A stretch of DNA of 64,000 nt from Rhodopirellula baltica SH 1 (GCF_000196115.1 NC_005027.1:3782001-3846000); one strand, 5' to 3'. Shown: positions 26,582 through 35,935, numbered from the stretch's first letter. Notes: generated from the sequence alone by a model not told the origin. Program-made: numbers and translations.

Positions 26582-28435
26582 ATGGCCCATCTCACTTCTT
26601 CCATCGACGGCAATCCTTCGGGCACTTTCCAGTTGGACCGTGACGAAATGCAAGTGGGCCGCCATCCCGACTGCGATATCGTGGTCGACGCAGGAGCGGT
26701 CAGTCGCTATCACGCGAAAATCACGAAGAAGGGCAACGAGTTCGCGGTCGAAGACGCCGGCAGCCGAAACGGAACCTTCGTCAACGGCCAACTTCTTTCA
26801 CGCCCCCATGTGCTCTCCGAAGGAGACCGAATCCGAATCAGCGAAGTCGTGCTTGTCTTCCACGGCGACGAGGTCCCCGGTTTCGCCAGCGGAGGTGGCA
26901 GCGGCGAAATGACGTTCGACGGATCCAACTTTGGGATCCTGATGGTCGATGAGACTCACGCCAAGCAGATCACCGGCCCCAAAGTCGAGTTTCGATCGGG
27001 CGATGATGGCTTGAAAATGTCAGCGACGGCGGAAGCCAAGCTGGCCGCACTGATCGCAATCAACAGCAACCTGACCGGCGCCATTTCCGTCGACGATGTG
27101 CTGCCCAAAGTGCTTTCGAGTTTGTTTCAAATCTTCCCGTCAGCCGACCGCGGTTTTGTGGTCATGGAAACTCCCGATGGAGCATTGGTGCCACGTTGGG
27201 TCCAACTAAGAAACAAAACCGACGACACCGAAACGATTCGCATCAGCCGAACAATCATCCGCCAAACGATGGAAACGGGCCACACGATCTTATCCCTCGA
27301 CGCGATGGATGACAGTCGGTTCGACAGCAGCGAATCAATCGCTGACTTTTCGATCCGTTCCATGATGTGTGCACCGCTTCACGATGAGGACGGCAAAGCC
27401 ATCGGCGCATTGCAAATCGATTCCACCCAAGGTCGCGGCCAGTTTCGAGACGAAGACATTGACCTGCTGACCGGCATCGCTGCTCAAGCCAGCGTGGTCA
27501 TCAACAACGCGCGCATGCACGAACAAGCATTGCGACAACAAGAAGTCGAACAAGACCTCAAGCTCGCAACGGAAGTTCAGCGAGCCTTCCTTCCCGCGGA
27601 AGCGCCCCAGGTTCCCACGTACCACCTCGAAAGTTTTTACCAAGCGGCCAACCACATCGGCGGCGACTACTTTGACTACGTCGATTTGCCGGATGGACGC
27701 CTCGCGGTAGTCGTGGCGGATGTCGTCGGTCATGGCGTGGCCGCGGCGATGTACATGGCCAAACTATCCGCGGAAACTCGGTTCTGTCTCGCCAGCGAAC
27801 CGGATCTCGCTCGAGCGGTCGAACGACTCAACGATCGCATGAGCGCTCTCGAAGTCCAACGCTTCGTGACTTACCTGTTGGTGGTGATTGACCCTCAATC
27901 CAATGAACTGAAAATCGTCAACGCGGGCCACATGCCGCCGATCGTTCGCGATGCGGTGTCCGGCCAAATCAGCGAACCGGGTGATGAGGACTCGGGACTG
28001 CCCATCGCAATTGACGAAGGCATGGAATACGCGGTGACCACCGTTCCAATGCATGCCGGCGATCTGGCGCTAATGTACACCGATGGATTCAGCGAAGCAC
28101 TCAACGCGAAAGAGGAAGAGTGGGGCACCGATCCACTTCGTCAGATTGTGCTCAAAGCTGTTCCTTCCAAAGAAGACGATGAGCCACTGGCCAAAGTGGT
28201 CAAGAATGAAATCGTTCGTCAAGCGTTTGAACACATGGGCGGCGCGGTGCAGTTCGACGACATGTGCATGGTCATCATCGAACGAACCGAAGATGCCGCT
28301 GCGGGTGCGCCCCGATCGCAACCCGCCGCTGCCCAGTCGGATGAAGACGAACCGCAAGTCTCCAAACAATCCGAAACGATCAACGAGCTGGATATCAACG
28401 ACACCTTGCCAGCCGACTTGTCCGAAAATCACTGA
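26582..28435 (+). CDS. FHA-GAF-PP2C (SpoIIE-like) protein phosphatase
   Basis: A 617-residue signalling protein. An FHA domain covers about residues 15-90 (VGRHPDCDIVVDAGAVSRYHAKI; SRNGTFVNGQLL) and should bind phosphothreonine. A GAF domain follows at about 155-315 (FQIFPSADRGFVVMETPDG; FSIRSMMCAPLHDEDGKAIGALQ). The PP2C/SpoIIE domain runs about 345-570 (FLPAEAPQVPTYHLESFYQA; GGDYFDYVDLPDGRLAVVVADVVGHG). The C-terminal 45 residues are Ala/Asp/Glu-rich. RsbU-type phosphatases with this layout control anti-sigma antagonists or reverse Ser/Thr kinase action. No partner kinase or antagonist gene is adjacent. The ATG at 26582 (MAHLTSSIDG) is preferred over 26531. Confidence 0.88.
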   Translation: MAHLTSSIDGNPSGTFQLDRDEMQVGRHPDCDIVVDAGAVSRYHAKITKKGNEFAVEDAGSRNGTFVNGQLLSRPHVLSEGDRIRISEVVLVFHGDEVPGFASGGGSGEMTFDGSNFGILMVDETHAKQITGPKVEFRSGDDGLKMSATAEAKLAALIAINSNLTGAISVDDVLPKVLSSLFQIFPSADRGFVVMETPDGALVPRWVQLRNKTDDTETIRISRTIIRQTMETGHTILSLDAMDDSRFDSSESIADFSIRSMMCAPLHDEDGKAIGALQIDSTQGRGQFRDEDIDLLTGIAAQASVVINNARMHEQALRQQEVEQDLKLATEVQRAFLPAEAPQVPTYHLESFYQAANHIGGDYFDYVDLPDGRLAVVVADVVGHGVAAAMYMAKLSAETRFCLASEPDLARAVERLNDRMSALEVQRFVTYLLVVIDPQSNELKIVNAGHMPPIVRDAVSGQISEPGDEDSGLPIAIDEGMEYAVTTVPMHAGDLALMYTDGFSEALNAKEEEWGTDPLRQIVLKAVPSKEDDEPLAKVVKNEIVRQAFEHMGGAVQFDDMCMVIIERTEDAAAGAPRSQPAAAQSDEDEPQVSKQSETINELDINDTLPADLSENH

Positions 28436-28463
28436 CAATCTTTTAACAACCACGTATTCGAAC

Positions 28464-29585
28464 ATGACCAAGTCAATCTGCCGCTGGGGAATTCTAGGCG
28501 CAGCGAACATCGCTCGCAAAAACTGGAAAGCCATCCGGATGAGCGGCAACGGAGTTGTCGCTGCTGTCGCCAGTCGAGACGTGCAGCGAGCCGAAGCTTT
28601 CATTCACGATTGCTCGCTTGAATGCCCGCCCGTGATCACCGGACCAGACGGATCGGCCGAACTGACTCGCCCCGAAGCCATCGGTGATTACCAAGCTTTA
28701 CTAAACCGCGACGACATCGACGCGGTTTACATCGCCTTGCCAACCACACACCGCAAAAAGTGGGTTCTTGCTGCCGCCGCTGCGGGGAAGCACGTGATCG
28801 CCGAAAAACCGTTCGCGGTCCATGCTGAAGATGCCATTGAAATGGCCGATGCCTGTCGCGAAGCGGGCGTGAATTTGATGGACGGCGTGATGTTTGATCA
28901 TTCCAGCCGACTACCCGAACTGAAGCACACGCTGACCGACCCCGTCGCGTTTGGCGATCTCAAACGAATCCAAACGCATTTCTCGTTTTGCGGCGACGAC
29001 TCGTTCGAAGAAGCCAACATTCGCGCCAGCGCCGATCTCGAACCACACGGCGCACTCGGCGACCTTGGCTGGTACTGCATTCGATTCACGCTCTGGGCAG
29101 CCGGCGATCGATTGCCGACTGCCGTCAGTGGCCAGTCGACGGTTCGCTTGGACGATGGACGTGTGCCTGGCGAATTCCAAGGCGAAATGCGTTTCGATGA
29201 CGGACTGACCGCGGGCTTTTTCTGTTCGTTCTTTTGCGTCAACCAACAAACGGCAACGCTCTCTGGTAACCGCGGCTACGCAACGTTGAACGATTTTGTA
29301 TTGCCGTTTAGTGGATCGGAATCCAGTTGGGAGACACACCAGCACGAACTGTTCATTGACAACTGCCGCTGGAACTTTGGCGAGCATAGTCGCAAACACG
29401 GCGTCACCGAACACGCCAGCGGCGAAGCGGACTCGCAAGAGACTCGAATGTTTCGACACTTCGCTGATGAAGTCTTGCATCGCCGAGTTGAAGCTCGCTC
29501 GTCGGAGATTGCGGTCAAGACTCAGCAAGTGCTTGACGCGTTGCGTCGCAGCGACGCAGATGAAAGCCGCTGGGTCAAGCTTTAG
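28464..29585 (+). CDS. Gfo/Idh/MocA family NAD(P)-dependent oxidoreductase
   Basis: A 373-residue dehydrogenase. The Rossmann motif is RWGILGAANIARKNW at the N-terminus, followed by the conserved EKP motif in VIAEKPFAVHAEDAIEMADAC. The C-terminal alpha/beta domain contains GALGDLGWYCIRFTLWA, where the family's catalytic His/Asp region lies. Such enzymes oxidise or reduce sugars, inositols or derivatives. Planctomycetes carry many copies, so the substrate cannot be named. The ATG at 28464 lies 28 bases after the phosphatase stop, which makes a shared transcript possible. No signal peptide or Tat motif is present. Confidence 0.88.
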   Translation: MTKSICRWGILGAANIARKNWKAIRMSGNGVVAAVASRDVQRAEAFIHDCSLECPPVITGPDGSAELTRPEAIGDYQALLNRDDIDAVYIALPTTHRKKWVLAAAAAGKHVIAEKPFAVHAEDAIEMADACREAGVNLMDGVMFDHSSRLPELKHTLTDPVAFGDLKRIQTHFSFCGDDSFEEANIRASADLEPHGALGDLGWYCIRFTLWAAGDRLPTAVSGQSTVRLDDGRVPGEFQGEMRFDDGLTAGFFCSFFCVNQQTATLSGNRGYATLNDFVLPFSGSESSWETHQHELFIDNCRWNFGEHSRKHGVTEHASGEADSQETRMFRHFADEVLHRRVEARSSEIAVKTQQVLDALRRSDADESRWVKL

Positions 29586-29610
29586 CAATCGCTCGAAACC
29601 AACGTTGCCA

Positions 29611-29626
29611 ATCGGCTTCGGCCGAT
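29611..29626. terminator. UUCG-capped hairpin between convergent genes
   Basis: The segment atcggc-ttcg-gccgat is a perfect 6-base-pair stem with a stable tetraloop, extended by gctcg (29591-29595) pairing with cgagc (29627-29631). It lies between the oxidoreductase and the oppositely oriented hypothetical gene. There is no T-run, so a terminator role is likely from position but not proven. Confidence 0.4.
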
Positions 29627-29642
29627 CGAGCAGGCATTCCTT

Positions 29643-30563
29643 TCAGCTTGGCTTCTCGTAGAACTTGCTGATATCCAGCTCTTGCTTCTGCTCTTGCTCC
29701 ATCAACTTCAAACGTGATTCCAAACGTTCGATGCGCCGGAGCAATTGCGGGATGGTATCGCGATCTTCTGTCACTCGAACAGGTCGAGGCACCGGCGGAT
29801 AACCAAGGTGCCGCTGCATCGCGCCAAACAGATACACCGGGTCTTTACGTCGGTTTGCGAGCGCGATGCGACCTTCTTTTTCGCCAAATAGAAACGGCCC
29901 TTTCTGGCTGACGTCTTGGTCAGCTTCCACCAACCGACGGCGATACTCCTCGCTGCTCAAGAACAGCAAGTCAGCCAGATCGACCAAGCCCACTTGGGCT
30001 CGCAAATTCAGCAACCACTGCGCCCAAGATTGGTCGTAAACCGGGTCCCTGCTCATTGCCAATAAACCGGCGTCGTATCCCAATCGATTTCGCGAAAGCG
30101 TTTCAAACTGAAAGAAGAAGAATCCGCAGCGACAATGCTGCAGAATGGCTTCCGGAGTGGTCGGTCCGCGATGATGCGAACTGGCTCGAGCGGGCTGAAT
30201 CGAATCCGACTCGATCGCTTCCATCTGCTCACTGAATTGAGAACGCAACTTCGCATCGGCCTGCAGGATTTGCAAAGCCAAGTGAATGGTGAATCGACCG
30301 GCCTCTTCTTCGGACTCATTGACAAGGTAAGTCTGAAAGGGCGAAAAGTAGTGCGACAATCGCTCCATCGCCGGCCCCATCAAACCGGTGTGCCGCAGTT
30401 CCGTCAGCATGAACTCGATCGCCATTGGCAACCGAGTGGTCGCAAGCAGCTCGTGCCGCAATTGCTCCAGCAGCTCCTGCATCGGCGTTTGCTCGGCGAT
30501 GCGTTGTCGTAGCAGATCGAACAAGTACGCTTGTTCAACATATTCAGAGTGCGGCAGCATCAA
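29643..30563 (-). CDS. Hypothetical protein with C-terminal coiled coil
   Basis: A 306-residue soluble, mostly helical protein without signal peptide or membrane segments. The N-terminal half is helix-rich (LLEQLRHELLATTRLPMAIEFMLTELRHTGL). A Cys/Phe patch CRCGFFFFQFETLSRNR lies near residue 150. The C-terminus has a heptad-like coiled coil (IPQLLRRIERLESRLKLMEQEQKQELDISKFYEK). I do not recognise a family. The open frame, sensible composition and convergent context support a real gene. It ends 57 bases from the oxidoreductase stop. Confidence 0.75.
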   Translation of the reverse strand: MMLPHSEYVEQAYLFDLLRQRIAEQTPMQELLEQLRHELLATTRLPMAIEFMLTELRHTGLMGPAMERLSHYFSPFQTYLVNESEEEAGRFTIHLALQILQADAKLRSQFSEQMEAIESDSIQPARASSHHRGPTTPEAILQHCRCGFFFFQFETLSRNRLGYDAGLLAMSRDPVYDQSWAQWLLNLRAQVGLVDLADLLFLSSEEYRRRLVEADQDVSQKGPFLFGEKEGRIALANRRKDPVYLFGAMQRHLGYPPVPRPVRVTEDRDTIPQLLRRIERLESRLKLMEQEQKQELDISKFYEKPS

Positions 30564-30918
30564 GAATCTTCAAAGAGAAGCGTGTTGTCGTTTCCAATAG
30601 CTTAGCGGATAAGCGGCGAACTCGAATCCGCCCGCCAAAGTAGCGATCCGGCAATGTTCTGTAGAACCCCGCCCATGGCAGAGACAATGCAATTTACAAA
30701 TGCCGTGCTTCGCAAGGTTGAATTCACCCTCCTGTACGCAGTTGGGGAGGGTCGGAATGCGAGCGTTCAGTGAGAATTCCGGGGAGGGGAGTGCGCACCT
30801 TTTCTCATGCCCGGCCCACCCCATACGTCTGTCCAGCATCACTCCCGCCTTGGCTTCATCCTCGACGTTACAATAGCAGGCAGGGTTTTGTCGGATGTGT
30901 CATAGGAGAACGAGCGAG
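30564..30918. other. Intergenic region with two adjacent inverted repeats
   Basis: No gene is supported. Two hairpins lie side by side: accctcc (30726-30732) with ggagggt (30746-30752), and cggaat (30753-30758) with attccg (30776-30781). They are followed by a G-rich run, ggggaggggag. The compact double palindrome in a gene-free stretch looks like a dispersed REP-type element. No second copy was seen in this window. Confidence 0.5.
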
Positions 30919-31479
30919 ATGAGTACGGCACTGCAATTGTCACTCGAAGAATACGACCGGATGATTGCTGCGGGAGCATTCGTCGGTATGGACCGACACA
31001 TCGAATTGATTCGTGGGGAGTTGCGCCAGATGAATCCAGCAGGACCGGTTCACGGGGATTTGATCATGTACTTACTTGATTGGTCTCACGATCAGGCGGA
31101 TCGCTCCGCTTTTCTTGTAACCGGCCGATCTGGCGTGAACATGCCTGAAGTGGGCAGTCGTCCTGAACCAGACGTGTTCTGGATCCATCGCAGACGCTAC
31201 CGCGACCGACATCCTGGAGTGAGTGATGTTGTTCTCGCGATTGAGGTGGCCGATTCCAGCTTGCAGTATGACTTGGGCGAGAAAGCAGACTTATACGCGG
31301 AGGCAGGACTCGCCGAGTACTGGGTCTTCGATGTACCGCATCAACGACTGCACGTGATGCGTGAACCAACCGGCAAAGCATACAACCATCGCGAAATCTT
31401 TCAGATTGGCGATTCAGCCTCTCCATCGATCCAACCCACCGCGACCCTGGACCTGCAAGATTTATTTGAAGGTGAATAA
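30919..31479 (+). CDS. Uma2 family (DUF820) endonuclease-like protein
   Basis: A 186-residue protein with the Uma2/DUF820 PD-(D/E)xK-like fold. The pattern SRPEPDVFWI, then VVLAIEVADSSLQYDLGEKADLYAEAGLAEYWVFD supplies the acidic residues and Lys of the putative active site. The family is abundant in cyanobacteria and planctomycetes, and its function is unsettled; a nuclease role is inferred from the fold. The ATG at 30919 has AGGAG at 30904-30908. It ends just before the BlaI promoter and does not share its strand logic with an obvious partner. Confidence 0.85.
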   Translation: MSTALQLSLEEYDRMIAAGAFVGMDRHIELIRGELRQMNPAGPVHGDLIMYLLDWSHDQADRSAFLVTGRSGVNMPEVGSRPEPDVFWIHRRRYRDRHPGVSDVVLAIEVADSSLQYDLGEKADLYAEAGLAEYWVFDVPHQRLHVMREPTGKAYNHREIFQIGDSASPSIQPTATLDLQDLFEGE

Positions 31480-31485
31480 AAACGC

Positions 31486-31515
31486 TTGACGCCGCCCTCC
31501 GCATGCCAATACATT
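31486..31515 (+). promoter_or_regulatory. Promoter of the blaI-like/M56 operon
   Basis: TTGACG at 31486-31491, an 18-base gap, then TACATT at 31510-31515, which matches a sigma-70-type promoter in most positions. The -10 region overlaps a small inverted repeat (gccaat at 31505-31510 with attggc at 31513-31518) and abuts the larger palindrome at 31517. This is the expected position for self-repression by a BlaI-type regulator. Confidence 0.5.
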
Positions 31516-31516
31516 G

Positions 31517-31542
31517 GCACGTGTTAACTCATTAACACGTGC
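31517..31542. promoter_or_regulatory. Perfect palindromic operator upstream of the BlaI-like repressor
   Basis: Inverted repeat gcacgtgttaa-ctca-ttaacacgtgc with perfect 11-base arms, ending 15 bases before the repressor ATG and next to the promoter -10 region. BlaI/MecI dimers bind such dyads in their own promoter. A second partial dyad overlaps it on the left. Confidence 0.75.
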
Positions 31543-31557
31543 GGCATATCATTGGCA

Positions 31558-31956
31558 ATGGCGAAAAAGAAACTGGCTGAACCTGCAAAACTAGGAGCCC
31601 GCGAACGGCAGATTCTGGATGCCGTCTATCACCTTGGGCAGGCTTCAGTCGCTGATGTGAGGTCGCAACTGAACGACCCGCCGAGCTACTCCTCCGTTCG
31701 CACAATGATGGGAATCCTGGAAACGAAGGGATTTCTGCGGAGGCATCGTGATGGAGTTCGCCACCTCTATTCGGCAACTCGATCTCGCGAGAAAGCGGGG
31801 CGATCGGCGCTGACGCACCTGATGTCGACGTTCTTCGAAGGATCCGCCAGCAAGATGATCGCCGCTTTACTGGATGAATCAGCGAGCCAATTGTCCGAAG
31901 ACGAATTGGCTGAACTCCAGCAATCCATTGACCAAGCTCGCAAGCAAGGGAACTGA
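31558..31956 (+). CDS. BlaI/MecI/CopY family transcriptional repressor
   Basis: A 132-residue winged-helix repressor. The HTH region reads LGARERQILDAVYHLGQASVADVRSQL followed by SSVRTMMGILETKGFLRR. The C-terminal helices (TFFEGSASKMIAALLDESASQLSEDELAELQQ) form the dimerisation part. In BlaI/MecI, cleavage by the partner BlaR1 protease relieves repression. ATG 31558 is used; the TTG at 31552 is a weaker alternative. It precedes the M56 protease gene by a single base, and a perfect dyad lies in its promoter. The organism need not be beta-lactam-responsive; no beta-lactamase gene is present. Confidence 0.92.
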   Translation: MAKKKLAEPAKLGARERQILDAVYHLGQASVADVRSQLNDPPSYSSVRTMMGILETKGFLRRHRDGVRHLYSATRSREKAGRSALTHLMSTFFEGSASKMIAALLDESASQLSEDELAELQQSIDQARKQGN

Positions 31957-31957
31957 C

Positions 31958-34900
31958 ATGTCACTCAGCGATTGGATGTTCGACGTATCGATGAAGTCAT
32001 TCATCGTGATGGCGATCGTGAGTTTGATGGTGCTGGTGTTTCACCGATCCTCCGCAGCCGTTCGCCACCGAATCTGGACCCTTGGTTTGTGTGGGACGCT
32101 TTGCATCCCTTTGCTCACATGCCTGTTACCGAGCTATCAAGTCGCTGTTCTGCCGCCAACATCCGTTGCGTCGGTTGCGACAATCGCTTCGACCAATTCA
32201 ACGGCCGACGAAAGCGAAATGCTCGAACCGCTTCTTGTTAGCGATCCCCCGCAGCAGTCACCCAGTGCGTTGCCCGATGCGACTGTCATCAATGTCGCAT
32301 CCGAGGCAGAGTCGGCACATCAACCAGACCGTGCATCGGCACCGTCAATTCTGATGCCTCCTTTGGTTCAAACGCCCGCAGCAAGCGATTCGTTGTGGAT
32401 TGTGCTGTACCTGATTGGTACCACTGTGTTGTTGACAACTTGGTTGCTTCGTCAATTTCGGACGCTGAACTGGATCTCCAACGCGCATCCTGTTGACGAG
32501 CCAAATGTGCTCTCGTTGTTGTCAGAGATTCGCAAAGATTGGATGGAACGAAACGCCTCGAGTCGATCTCCACAGGTCTCGCTGTTGCACCGAGAAGATC
32601 TGTCGATGCCATGTGCAGCAGGAATTTTCCGACCAGTCATTCTCCTTCCGACCGAATGTTTGACTTGGCCGCAAGAACGCCTGAGGTCAGTCCTGCTTCA
32701 TGAGCTGGCTCATGTTGTTCGGCGTGATTTGCTGACTCAATCATTGGCCGAGATCTGCCGCGCCGTCTATTGGTTCAATCCTTTCGTCTGGCTCGCCGTC
32801 GCACGGCTGCATGTTGAACGCGAACAGGCTTGCGATGATCACGTCCTTCGCTCGGGCGTCGTTGCCAGCGAATACGCCGAAACACTGCTCGATGTCGCAC
32901 GTGATTATCGCCGCTCCCATCATGCGATCGGACTCGCAATGGCACGCCCCAACGCTTTGCAACAACGCATCGTCTCACTGCTGGATGCGACACGATCACG
33001 CATCGCAGTCAACCGATCCGTTGCACTTGGCGTGCTGGTTGCCATCACAATGATCAGCGGTGCGGTCTCTGTGTTGCGTCCCAGTTCGATGGCGGATGAA
33101 CCAACCAAAGTCGCCGAACAAACAGAGGAACTAGGAGTCCAAACCCGTGGCATTGGTGTTTCGACGGAGGTCCTTTTGCGTGGAACGGTGGTTGATTCAA
33201 AAGGCATCCCTGTTCCCGATCCACAGATCGAAATCACGCTTCATCTCGCGAGTGGCAACAGACGCCTCAAGCCAACGATCAGTGGCAATTCCTTCGAGAC
33301 TTGGTTGCCGGCCTCAAGATTAAGCTGGTACGGCTTCCATGTAGATGTTCGCCGAGATGGCACCAGCGACGAACGCGCCTTTCACTCTGTCAGTCGCCGT
33401 GAACTTCGTGGCTTCCTCGAAGGTGGCATGAACATCCAGCTACAACGTCCGACAGGTTTCACCGAGATCCATGTCACCGAAAAGAACCAACCCGTTCCAA
33501 ACGCAAACGTGCAGGTTCAAATTGCATTCGGTCGAACCGCTCGCGAGAAAACCGACCGCAACGGAATGGCTCGAATCGGTCTCTACGAAAACAAAAGGCT
33601 GTCGTCCATCACGGCGTGGACCGCGGACCATCGCGTCGGCGGCTATCAATTCAGTCGCCAACCCGTGCGAGATGGCAACGCCCCGGTTCACTACGTTGAA
33701 CTCTCAAAATGCCGCGACCAAACCATTCGCATGGTTGACGAAGATGGCGCCGGTATTGAGGGCGTCGAATTCCGAATGCAACTGGCAACTCCCGTCCCGC
33801 ACGTCAACTACATCGGTACAACAGAGCAGTGGGAATTGAAGACCGATTCGAATGGCGAAGCCGTTTTGAAATATTTCCCGGATTGGCCGGAGGTCCATCG
33901 CTACGCCGAACTGCTCAGCCAAGATTGGTTCATTCTCAAAAAAGCGACTCCTGTCGATGACGCGCTGGTCATCACACTCAAACGTCGTGTCAAGCGTCAC
34001 CGTGTGATGGGAAGCCTCAAGGGTGATCAGATAACTGTCGCCGGCTTCAGTGTTCAAGCAGGAACTTTCCAGGCAGAAACGGAAGGTCATAGCGAGCAAC
34101 TTTTCGCGATCACCGATTCCCAAGGACACTTTTGGATCGACGTGCTTCCCGGAGCGACGTACAGCGTTCGCATCAACGACTCAAATTTGATCAGTGACTA
34201 CTCGGACGTGCTAGCATTCGATCCAGAAACGTCGCAAGTCAATGCACCTGAACTCACCCTGCAAGAAGGTGTCGTGGCGAAGGCCAAATTGACCGCTGGC
34301 AAGGATCGGACACCCATCGCGAACGCAAGCGTGTCTTTTTGGGAAAAGCACCAATACGAATGGATGGAAGATGGAACATCCCGCACGGGTGTCACAGGGC
34401 GAAGCACTTGGGCAACCACCGATGAGGATGGAATCGCGACAATGCTCGTGCTTCCCGGCATCGTGGAAGTTTCAGCTCGTCAAAACGACTGGCGAAGTTC
34501 AGCTCGCATTGACGCTGCGGAGGACGGCGAGAACTTTGCTGAACTTCACCGAGAAATTGCGGAGTCGAGATTGGTAACGGGAAAACTGGTTCTGGCAGAA
34601 AATGCTGATGCCTCCTTGAACGACTGCGAGCTGACCATCGGTGCTATCGATGGCAAAACGTGGGACCAACGTTCGTTGCAAGTTGACGGCGACTCGGAGT
34701 TTTCCTTCGCGACCGCGGCATCGAAACTTGGCATTTGCGCCATCACTGACGACAAAAAATTCGCAGGTATCACGATTGCGAGAGACCTCACCGAACCAAT
34801 CGTGGTGACGCTAAATCCGACCGAAACGATTCGTGGCCGCCTGTTGGACTCGAACGGCATTCCCGTCGCCGGCCGAACGATCATCGCTCGCGGCACCTTT

Positions 34901-35935
34901 GCTGATTCACTTGACAACCGAACACTCGATCCATTCACAAAGGTGTCTGCTCCTACTCAGGTGACAGTCACCAATCAAACCACAGAGTCGGATGCCGACG
35001 GGAACTATGTGATCACCGGTCTGCCGTGTTTTGTGACCACCACGATTTATGTCGAAGGCCAGGACTGGCGGCTCGACCAAGTCTATCTGCAACCTGGCGA
35101 AAAACGTCCGACGTTGGTTTCGAGACTTCACAGCACAACCCAATCAAAAGCATCCCGCAAACCCATCGTTCTACGTTGGTCAACTTTGATGCGAGACAGC
35201 AGACTGGGTGGCTATCGTTCTTTGGTCATTCTTTCGCAAGACAATGTCGAAGTGAATCAGTTCATTGATGATCACCTCTTGAACTATCGAAAGAATCGTG
35301 TTGCTGCGAAGTTCATGACACTGACTTACCATCCCAATCCCGCTGACGCCCGTTTCGCAGCGACTCAGAACTGGACCATTCCCAGTGAAAACAAACTCAC
35401 TGCGATCGCCTACGATAAATCCGGAACGGAAATCGGACGGGAAACGTTTGACGCCGACGACCCGAACAGCGCCGCTCATGCAGCAGCATTCCTTCATCAA
35501 CACGCCCCGGAGGATGTCGACATGGAGCAAGCTTGGAATGAAGCATTTGCAGTGGCAGAGCAAACGGATCGCCGGGTTTGGGTGCGACTGAGTGGACGCT
35601 ATTGTGGCCCATGCTTCACATTCGCTCGCTGGCTGGATGACCACAGCAACGTATTGAGCAAGGACTTCGTAATGCTGAAACTGGAGCAGGGAACGAGTTC
35701 AGAGAACAGTGAAATCGTGAATCGCTTGACCGATGGAAATCATGTTGGCATCCCGTTCCACGCCATGTTCTTCGCCGACGGAACCAAAATCATCGACAGC
35801 AAGGGTCCCCTGGGAAACATCGGATCCGTGTCAGGATTTGAAGGCAAACAACACCTGAGAAAGATGCTGGAAGCCTCCTGCCAACGCATCTCACCCACCG
35901 AAATGCAATCGGTGATCTCGAGTCTGGAAGACTGA
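31958..35935 (+). CDS. BlaR1-like M56 metalloprotease fused to beta-sandwich modules and a thioredoxin domain
   Basis: A 1325-residue membrane protein. The N-terminal M56/BlaR1 part spans about residues 1-390: hydrophobic helices, zinc motif HELAH (His248-His252) in LLHELAHVVRRDL, and the downstream ER-EQACDDHVL ligand region. The final helix of this part is near 365 (LGVLVAITMISGAV). Instead of a penicillin-binding sensor, it continues with about seven Cna-B/carboxypeptidase-regulatory-like modules (such as GTVVDSKGIPVPDPQIEI and GRLLDSNGIPVAGRTI) to about 1130. A C-terminal thioredoxin-like domain follows, with CGPC at 1216-1219 and a cis-Pro segment GIPFHAMFF. It lies one base after the BlaI-like gene, so it probably senses an extracytoplasmic signal and cleaves that repressor. 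Confidence 0.88.
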   Translation: MSLSDWMFDVSMKSFIVMAIVSLMVLVFHRSSAAVRHRIWTLGLCGTLCIPLLTCLLPSYQVAVLPPTSVASVATIASTNSTADESEMLEPLLVSDPPQQSPSALPDATVINVASEAESAHQPDRASAPSILMPPLVQTPAASDSLWIVLYLIGTTVLLTTWLLRQFRTLNWISNAHPVDEPNVLSLLSEIRKDWMERNASSRSPQVSLLHREDLSMPCAAGIFRPVILLPTECLTWPQERLRSVLLHELAHVVRRDLLTQSLAEICRAVYWFNPFVWLAVARLHVEREQACDDHVLRSGVVASEYAETLLDVARDYRRSHHAIGLAMARPNALQQRIVSLLDATRSRIAVNRSVALGVLVAITMISGAVSVLRPSSMADEPTKVAEQTEELGVQTRGIGVSTEVLLRGTVVDSKGIPVPDPQIEITLHLASGNRRLKPTISGNSFETWLPASRLSWYGFHVDVRRDGTSDERAFHSVSRRELRGFLEGGMNIQLQRPTGFTEIHVTEKNQPVPNANVQVQIAFGRTAREKTDRNGMARIGLYENKRLSSITAWTADHRVGGYQFSRQPVRDGNAPVHYVELSKCRDQTIRMVDEDGAGIEGVEFRMQLATPVPHVNYIGTTEQWELKTDSNGEAVLKYFPDWPEVHRYAELLSQDWFILKKATPVDDALVITLKRRVKRHRVMGSLKGDQITVAGFSVQAGTFQAETEGHSEQLFAITDSQGHFWIDVLPGATYSVRINDSNLISDYSDVLAFDPETSQVNAPELTLQEGVVAKAKLTAGKDRTPIANASVSFWEKHQYEWMEDGTSRTGVTGRSTWATTDEDGIATMLVLPGIVEVSARQNDWRSSARIDAAEDGENFAELHREIAESRLVTGKLVLAENADASLNDCELTIGAIDGKTWDQRSLQVDGDSEFSFATAASKLGICAITDDKKFAGITIARDLTEPIVVTLNPTETIRGRLLDSNGIPVAGRTIIARGTFADSLDNRTLDPFTKVSAPTQVTVTNQTTESDADGNYVITGLPCFVTTTIYVEGQDWRLDQVYLQPGEKRPTLVSRLHSTTQSKASRKPIVLRWSTLMRDSRLGGYRSLVILSQDNVEVNQFIDDHLLNYRKNRVAAKFMTLTYHPNPADARFAATQNWTIPSENKLTAIAYDKSGTEIGRETFDADDPNSAAHAAAFLHQHAPEDVDMEQAWNEAFAVAEQTDRRVWVRLSGRYCGPCFTFARWLDDHSNVLSKDFVMLKLEQGTSSENSEIVNRLTDGNHVGIPFHAMFFADGTKIIDSKGPLGNIGSVSGFEGKQHLRKMLEASCQRISPTEMQSVISSLED

